Shown: in pieces, positions 27,101 through 36,100 of the stretch
Numbering within the stretch: position 1 is the stretch's first letter
Layout: the number at the start of each line of letters is the position of its first letter
Source of the DNA: Bedellia somnulentella
Taxonomy: Eukaryota; Arthropoda; Insecta; Lepidoptera; Bedelliidae
Reading direction: 5' to 3'
Assembly: GCA_963576735.1 (NCBI GenBank)
Contig: OY755186.1
Span: forward strand, 16,417,970 to 16,481,969
DNA length: 64,000 nucleotides
Made by a program: the position numbers and the translations under genes
The notes under the pieces: generated by a model
What the model saw: the letters and a program-made list of their open reading frames with translations, nothing else
Database searches by the model: none
What the model was told of the DNA's origin: nothing

Positions 27101-30100
27101 TATAAAATGGTGTGTTTGGATTGGTGATGGGTTCCAAGCTAATTCGCCTAAAAACCACTTAAAATCCGTTGCCACCTTGTATGGAAACGGATTTGGAGGG
27201 AAGGGTACCACGGGAAGAATTGGAATAGTCCTATTCCAATCCGATGCTACAGAGCTTATTAATTTACAAATGCATACATACATACATACATAGACTCACG
27301 GCTATAAATCCCATGAAGGGGTAGCCAAAGCTAGGGAATTAGAAATTCCTCAGCCACTTTTGGAAGTTGCGTGAGGAAAAGATGGTGAAATAAAGGTGTT
27401 TTGTGATGGGTCTCCAACCGCATCGCCCAAAAACCCTTAAAAGCTCTAATACCATTAGTCGCCTCTAACGTACACCCACCGAAAGAAATGGGGTAGTGCT
27501 ATTCTAAGCCGACACTACACAGTATTTACAAATGCATTATTTTATTATATCGTCATTAATAAGAAAAGTAGCGATTGATAAACCCTGACTACCCCAATGG
27601 GAACTAATGGCGTGGGCATATTTACTCGTATGTAAGAAAAGTACTAGGCTTACATACCATAGCAAGAGAATAAAATTCAATTGTAAATTATAACCTCTTT
27701 GTTCCAGATAATCGGCGTCCTATCAGTATTCTTCATATGCGTCTCCATCATATCCTTCTGTTTAAAAACCCACCCAGACATGCGAGTGCCAGTGATCAAA
27801 AACTATACAGTCAAAACAGCCAACCAGAGCCAGAGTTGGGTTTTAGACAAAGTACAAACAAACGCTCATATAGCATTCTTCTACATCGAGTGTGTCTGCA
27901 ACGCGTGGTTCACTCTAGAAATATTAGTGAGATTAATATCGTCCCCCAACAAATGGGAGTTTATAAAATCATCAGTGAATATCATAGACTATATAGCTAC
28001 CATAAGTTTTTACGTAGATCTGATCCTACAGAAATACGCTTCGCACCTCGAAAATGCCGATATTTTGGAGTTTTTCTCGATCATTAGAATAATGAGACTA
28101 TTTAAATTGACGAGGCATTCTTCGGGGTTGAAGATATTGATACAAACGTTTAGGGCTTCGGCGAAAGAGTTGACGCTTTTAGTGTTCTTTTTAGTGCTCG
28201 GTATAGTGATATTTGCGAGTTTAGTGTACTATGCGGAGAGGATTCAGACGAATCCTCACAATGACTTCAACAGCATTCCGTTGGGGCTGTGGTGGGCCCT
28301 GGTTACCATGACGACGGTGGGCTACGGTGATATGACCCCGAAGACTTATGTCGGAATGTTTGTTGGTGCTCTTTGTGCGTTGGCTGGTGTAAGTATATTT
28401 TGGTTTTTAATGTATATTATTAGGTCTTATTGTACATTTATAGGCACGATACACACAATTTTAAACTATCACCAAATTTTATCCAAGTATAATTTGTACG
28501 TAACCGACTATGTCACCGGATTTGGAACGACCCTCACTTACTGTTCGTCCAAAAAATCTTTTATTCTAGTTCATTGACTTTATAATAAAATAAAACAGAA
28601 AACACTTTATTTCACATGACGAAATGTACAGAGAAATATTCTTATAAGGAGAAAAACTCTTTATTAGATACAAGAACAACTACCATATTCTTCCTTTCCC
28701 GTATTACGTAATTGAACAAATACATTTTGGACTCATCTCAAAGGCTAAAGACCCATTAACAACCATCCCCCTTATTTCCTTAAAAAAATAATAGTGTTAC
28801 CGCTGAGTACAATTTAAATTGAAACACAGCAGTTATATACATTTTTTCATAGAATAATGCATCATCGCATCGGACATCCGAAATTCATGATAATTATAAT
28901 TCATATTTTTTCATATAACAACAACTAACGCATCGGTCATTTGAAATTCATGATAATAACCTATATGCACCAGGTGCTGACCATAGCTCTGCCCGTGCCA
29001 GTCATCGTATCCAACTTCGCCATGTACTATTCGCACACGCAGGCCCGCGCCAAGCTGCCCAAGAAACGCCGGAGAGTCCTCAATGTGGAACCTACTCGGC
29101 CTCCTATTCGTGAGTATTAAGCAGTTATGGTGTGGGTAAAAGCAGTAAATAATACAATATTAATAATTTTAATATATTAATAATTTTAAAATTAATATTA
29201 TTATAGGCAAAAAACATACATACATACATACATACATATACTTACGGCTATAAATCCCTAGAAGGGGTAGCCAGAGCTAAGGAATTAGAAATTCCTCAGC
29301 CACTTTTGGAAAGTTGAGTGGGGAAAAGATGGTAAAATAAGGTCTCCAACCGCATCGCCCAAAAATCCCTTAAAAGCCCCAATACGTTAGTCGCCTCTTA
29401 CGTACACCCATCGGTAGAAACGGAGTAGTGCTATTCTAAGCCGACGCAAGCCACTACACGGCAAAAAATATTCAATTTTATTTGCTGCTACATAGGATAC
29501 TTTCGCTTTTAGTTTTTAAATTAAATAAACAAACCTTTGCTTGGTTTCAAAAAAGATTAAATTCTTACATATAGATTATTACACTCATTATTTTCTAGAA
29601 TACTATTTTTGTGTACTATACTAGCTGTGTAGCGCCGGCTTAGAATAGCGCTACCCCATTTCTTCCGGTGGGTGTACGTAAGAGGCGACTAACGGTATTG
29701 GGGCTTTTAAGGGAACATTGGGCGATGCGGTTGGAGACCCATCACCAAAAACTATAACTAAAACTAACCTTATTATACCATCTTTTCCCCACTCAACTTT
29801 CCTAAAGGGGTTGAAGAATTTTCTAATTCCTTAGCTCTGGCTACCCCTTCCAGGGAATTATAGCCGTGAGTATATGTATGTATGTATGTACTATTTTTGT
29901 CTAATCAAGTTTATTACACTCATATGATATGATTGATTTTATTTTAAATAACACAATTTAGCTATTTCTGTCAAATGAGCATTCCTTGAATGAGAAAATC
30001 ATTCAGTTATACGAACTCATGGAAATTATAATTTTATCAACCACAACTAAATAAAGTCGCTGTGTAGTGTCGGCTTAGAATAGCACTACCCCATTTCTTC

Positions 30101-33100
30101 CGGTGGGTGTACGTAAGAGGCGACTAACGGACTTGGGGCTTTTTAAGGGATTTTTGGGCGATGCGGTTGGAGACCCATCACCAACAACCTTTATTTCACC
30201 ATCTTTTCCCCACGCAACTTCCAAAAGTGGCTGAGGAGTTTGTTATTTCTCAGCTCTGGCTACCCCTTTTAGGGATTTATAGCCGTGAGTATATGAGATG
30301 AGAGGAGGTGAGATGAACTAAATACAGAAGTAGAAACACGTCACGGGCCACAGAAGATTAGCTTTCTAAAGCTGTATTGACGTGATGTTCGTAAGTTATC
30401 GTCCGGCGTACTCCGCTCTGTTGTAAAGGCTTTGTTGTCGCTGGCTTACACTGTATTGTATTCAGACGTGATAAGGAAGGCTGTCTAGGTTTTTCAAATA
30501 TCTATTTCTCATAGCACTATATATGAAGCTATTTTTGTGATAGTACATTTTTATAATAATATATGTTTTATACTCAAATTCAATCGTTTACGCCGAATAT
30601 CCCCGAAGGGGTTGGCAAAGGTACTAATACTTCTGAACATCACGTGACACTGTCTGCCGGTGTTCAGAGTACCCACGATTTGCTAGGACAGTGACCTCAG
30701 GTGATAGGGGGCAGGCCTATTGCTGTTTTGTACGAATACACTGTCACATGACTAAGTACAACTCAGCCACGTGGGTTTCCTCACGATGTTTTCCCTCACC
30801 GTTAACAACCATGATAAATTTACCACACATATGTCTTTTGAAAAGACCAATTGGTGTAGGGCTGACCCGGGATTAGAATACTAGTCGTCTGCACTATAAG
30901 CGGTGTTCTAGCTACTGAGCTATCACGTCGTCGTATTTTTTAAACTTCTTGTTAATAATCATTGGTCACTCATAATTATGAGTAATTTATTTTAGGTGCG
31001 AGATCAAGGCAAATATTTTTATTTCTTGACCTTAACTTGGTGGTATGGTGGTGGTGTCGTCCTAAGGCATCCCACTGGTGCACATGGCCTGTACAAGCTC
31101 CTGCCGCGCCTGCCTGTTTACCGCGACATCCCCGGCCACGACTTCTTAACTTAATAAACTAAGATATAACTTGAGAAATAATATCACCTAAAAGGATATA
31201 AATTGGTGTATGTCCCAGTCAGGATTCAAACTCACGTCTCCTGCATTAGAAGCTATGGTTTTCCCACTGAGCTTACAAGATGTTAACAACAACAACAAAA
31301 AACTTATTATCCGAAGAGTTTATAAAAAAATAAATAAAAAAAAAATGATTTGATCACTTAAATTAACTTCATTTAGACATAAAGTTTTCCTCACGGTTAA
31401 GGAAATATTTCCGAAATTCAATACAACATTGTTTAATTACTTTAACGAAAGAACAATTTCTTACAAAGAACAAAGACTTTAACTTTGTACAGCTTTTATG
31501 TTGCTGTTTATGTATTTGAAGGGAACTTTTAAGCTTCTGAATTGGCTCGAACATAAATTACGTTCTAAGTGCCTTATTTTGGCTTATGTTTTGCAAAATA
31601 TTAAGAGTTGTTCTCAAATAAGTTATCATCATATTACTTTCAGGGATATAAATAATACTTCAATGTAATAATATGTGAAATATTACTCTTTATGCAATTA
31701 AATTCAGTGCTTTTTTGCTGTTGGGGGGCACAACATCCCAAAATTTTATTATTATTGTTTTTTTTTTTACTGATGTGCTTATGTTAGTGATTTTTTTTAT
31801 TTTTATTTTTCTGTCTTTAGTTAAATGATATCTTTTTTATTTTTTTATTTTCTCCATTTGTGTTCTCAAAAAATTTAGTGTTTATACTGGTTTTTTTCCA
31901 CTTGCTGTGTGTATTTTGTTAATTTTTGTACCTTTAATAGCAAATAAATAACTTTTCTTTCTTTCTTTCTTTCAAATTATAGTCCGGGGATTATCTTATA
32001 CATACAGAAATATACTCGCAGCCGTTAATCCCAAAAAGGGGTAGCCAGAGCTTCAGAGCTAGAAACTCCTCAGCCACATTTAGAAGTTGATAGGGGACAA
32101 GATGGTAGAAATAAAGTATCAATGGTGATGGGTCTCCAACCACATCGCCCAAAAACGACTTAAAAAGTCCCATACCCTTAGTCGCCTCTTACGATACCCG
32201 TGGGTAAACGGGGTAGTGACATTCTAAGCAGAGTTTTTAGTTGCGAAGCTCTGGCTACCCCTTTTTGGGATTTATGGCCGTGAGTAAATGTATGTATGTA
32301 TATTTCTGTACAAAGTAGCGACAGGTTTACTCTGTATTACGTAATTTCACATACACGGAACATCACATATTCTACAATCGCCACACATCCTACAGTATAA
32401 CATATGTAACGAACACCCCATAATGCTCAGGTGCCCCTGGAGCGCCTGGTGCACCCCCTGGCTCCGTGACCCCGGGGACCGGACCCCAAGGCGTGACCCA
32501 CAGGATCAACGCCATGAAGACCAACCCCAAAGATATGATCGGACCTAATATGGGTAAATATAAAAGATTTGACCTCCGCATGACTAAAAATTAAGTTCAC
32601 TTGTACAAAGATTTAAGGTTAACGCTAGGGTGGTTAAGATGAAATGATTCTGCTGTTTGGAGTATTGATAGTAAAGACTGATATTTTAAGTGAAAATTTT
32701 TCTCAATAAATAATGTTTTTCCACCTTTATCAATTATAAATTAGTTTAAGCAAATATATTTTTTTCTAGACAAGTAATGGGAGGTCTTGGAAATATCGTG
32801 TTTTTATCTGGATTGCAAGTAGTAGTAATGGAATAAATGAACATTAGGATAATTAATTATACCGCAGTCCATCTAGCCTTAACCTTATGAAGTTACCTAT
32901 TTTTTTAGAAAAAATGCAATAATAGCAAACTGTATATACAAATATTGGTCGCCTGTATAAGTCGGTATACGGTCGAAAGTTTTACGTGACAACGACTTTG
33001 ATTGGTAAAATAATTTTAATGTGAATATTCATTCGTACAGTAGGAAGAAGGATGAAATTATGCCTGTCTCTCTCGCTCTTAGGCGGGCTAACCATGCCCG

Positions 33101-36100
33101 AGTGGAAGGGACTGGTGCCTCTCACTCGCTCTCATTGTGAGCGCATAACGTGAGCGAAGCGTAACGCAGTTTCTTGTAGTGTCACCCGGCAAACCAATTT
33201 ATAAGACGTTGTCACGTCAAAATAATCAATATTAACATGAAAACAAACACAATACTATAGACATTTTCAGAAACATAATACAACTTAAATGGTGTCTAAT
33301 ATATATAAATTTTCAGAGTTATATTTCCTCAGTTCTATCAAACATCAAATATTCCTCAACCAAACTATACCCCTGTAAAAACAAACATTTACATTTACTC
33401 AACGTAACTAAAAGCTCACATTAATCTCTAGATATTTTTAATCAAACCCTAAAGAAAATAATTAAAAAACTGGCATAAAAAGCAACATTTTGCTTCAAAG
33501 TATGAGTTTTTAGTTATGCCCTCATGAAACTAACGGTAGCTGCAATTACCCACAGATGGCGATCATAGCGAGCTTGAGGTCATGATCAAAACCACACCGA
33601 ACAACTGTAAAAGAAAAAACCTAAACATGCTTTAGAGCTTCACGAAGCAGCTTTTTCACGAAGCTTCAACGAACGCTATTTATTTCACAGACACTCTCAT
33701 TTAGTTGTATTTTGTTGGAATCTTCGCACAGGATCCGAGGACGCACGAAAACTCATTGCTATCTGACCTACAAGGTTTGGACCTCCTTATAACTTTATTG
33801 TGTTGTACATTTTCATTGCTTGTCACGTTTTAGAATAGCGGCTTTTAAAATTATATTGTGTATATAAATCATAGCGAACTTTACTAAATAGAAAAGATAC
33901 GAATAATGTCAAAATCCGTAAATGATTGAGTGAATTTCCATCATATTTCCACTAACTTAAGCGAAGCAAATGTATGACCAACAAAAGTCAGAACATACAT
34001 ACATATACTCACGGCTATATATCCCTAAACAGGGTAGCCAGAGCTGTGGAAAAAAATATCCTCAGCCACTTTTTGAAAATATGGGGGAAGAGATGGTAAT
34101 AATAAATAGTTATTGGTGACGGATCTCCAACCACATCACCCAAAAGTTACTTAAAAAGCCCCTAACCCTTAGTCGCCTCTTACGATCACTACACTGCTGA
34201 CACTACACAGCAAAAGTCAGAACATCGAATGAACCAATCAGGGTGTAGGGGAAACTTATGTTGTCAATAAGTATCGGTTTTTTTAGCAATTTTTGTACTG
34301 AACTACGCTTTGTTTCCTCTCTATTTAGTTAAGTTCTCTATGATATAAATATTTTTAATAATTTTATCATCTTCATGTCTATTTCGAAAGCGTATTTACA
34401 ATGTCATTTTGAAAGCTCATTTGATTTTCATGCCACGTCTTTGTGAATAGCTACAATCATACTGCTAAGTTACATTGTAAACAGTCATTAATAAATTCAC
34501 AAATAATTTAAATTAAAGTAAAAATATCCTTATGTTAATCTCAATTAAGAACAAAAAATGCATATCCAAAAGACTGATGGGACACGTTTATATGTCGCAC
34601 TCTCAGTTGAAAGAGGCTCAAGTCAAAAATAACGATATTGAGTTACAATCACAGAGAGACATAAAAAAGTATGCTCTATCCGATGAATAGTAAAACAAAT
34701 GCACTTATTGTTAAAAAAACAGGATAGCGAATTTTCCGCCCCTATAACAACAAGTGCCTTTGTTTAAGAACATATTTTTTATGCCTCTCTATGGTTGCTA
34801 CTCAATATTACTATTTTTGACATGAGCCTCTTTCGTTCTGAGAGTGCGATGTGTCTGTGTGTATATATTATATAATTTATTATTTAAACTATAATTTGTA
34901 AAATATTTTTATTTCATATTTTTAGATACAATATTGAAACACATATCGACACACATTTTTAGTGAAAACTATTTTTAACTTTTACTACTTACAATTTCTA
35001 ATAAAACTAATAAAAAACTACTAGTTATGCACCAAAACTAAATATATTTATTGTGAACACCTTTAAATATTTCAACACTGCAACAAGCAGAAAATGTACA
35101 TTGTACAGCACTTAAATGTATAAATAGCAACATTATTATCTAAAAAAACAAAAAAGAATAAAAGAGCATGTATGAGAAGGATTATGAATGTAAGGGAAGC
35201 AAGAGAGGTTTGTCAAGATCGTACTAAGTGGCGATCGATAGTCTCTGCCTACCCCAATGGGAATAATGGGCGTGAGTATAAGTAAGTAAGCCAGTATTAT
35301 TATCTCATTTCCTTCCAAATAAAATGTTTCATTTATTTTAGATTTATCGATATTTTAATGAATTGAAAATCATTGTAAATTATTCTTACAATATTAGGCT
35401 TATATCTTAATGCCAATATCTCAAAGTTAGGTAGACATTTGGAGATATCTATTAAAATGTTTCTGATGTCATTAATTAGGTATTTGACATCATTACCGAG
35501 ATGATGGATCATCTAATAAGGCATAACTCAATACAGAGTATTATGCTGACATCTTCAATAATTTTGTTTACACAGTTTCGTGAAATATTAGGCTGTTGAG
35601 TATGAAAGCCATTCACCATTTTATTTACATACATATATACATATACTCACGGCTGTAAATCCCTAGAAGGGGTAGCGCTAAGGAATTAGAAATTCCTCAG
35701 CCACCTTTGGAAAGTTGAGTGGGGTAAAGATGGTAAAATAAAGGTTTTTGGTGATGGGTCTCCTACCATATCGCCCAAAAATATTTTAAAAGCCCCAGTA
35801 CCGTTAGTCGCCTCTTACGAACACCCACCGGCAGAAATGGGGTAGTGCTATTCTAAGCCGACACTACACAGCAGCACCATTTTATTTCTTATTTTTTATT
35901 ATAAGTTACTTGTTAATAAAAGTTGTAAGCGAAAAAATGAATTGATTTGTAAAAGTACTAACATATTACTTTTTCTAATCATCGCATAAATGACTATAGC
36001 CCCAATTTATTTTTGTTGGGTGAACATTTATTTATGCCGATCATTTCAGTTCCATAACTGGCTGAGTATAAGAAAGCTCTGCTTACCCATTTTAGTTTTG

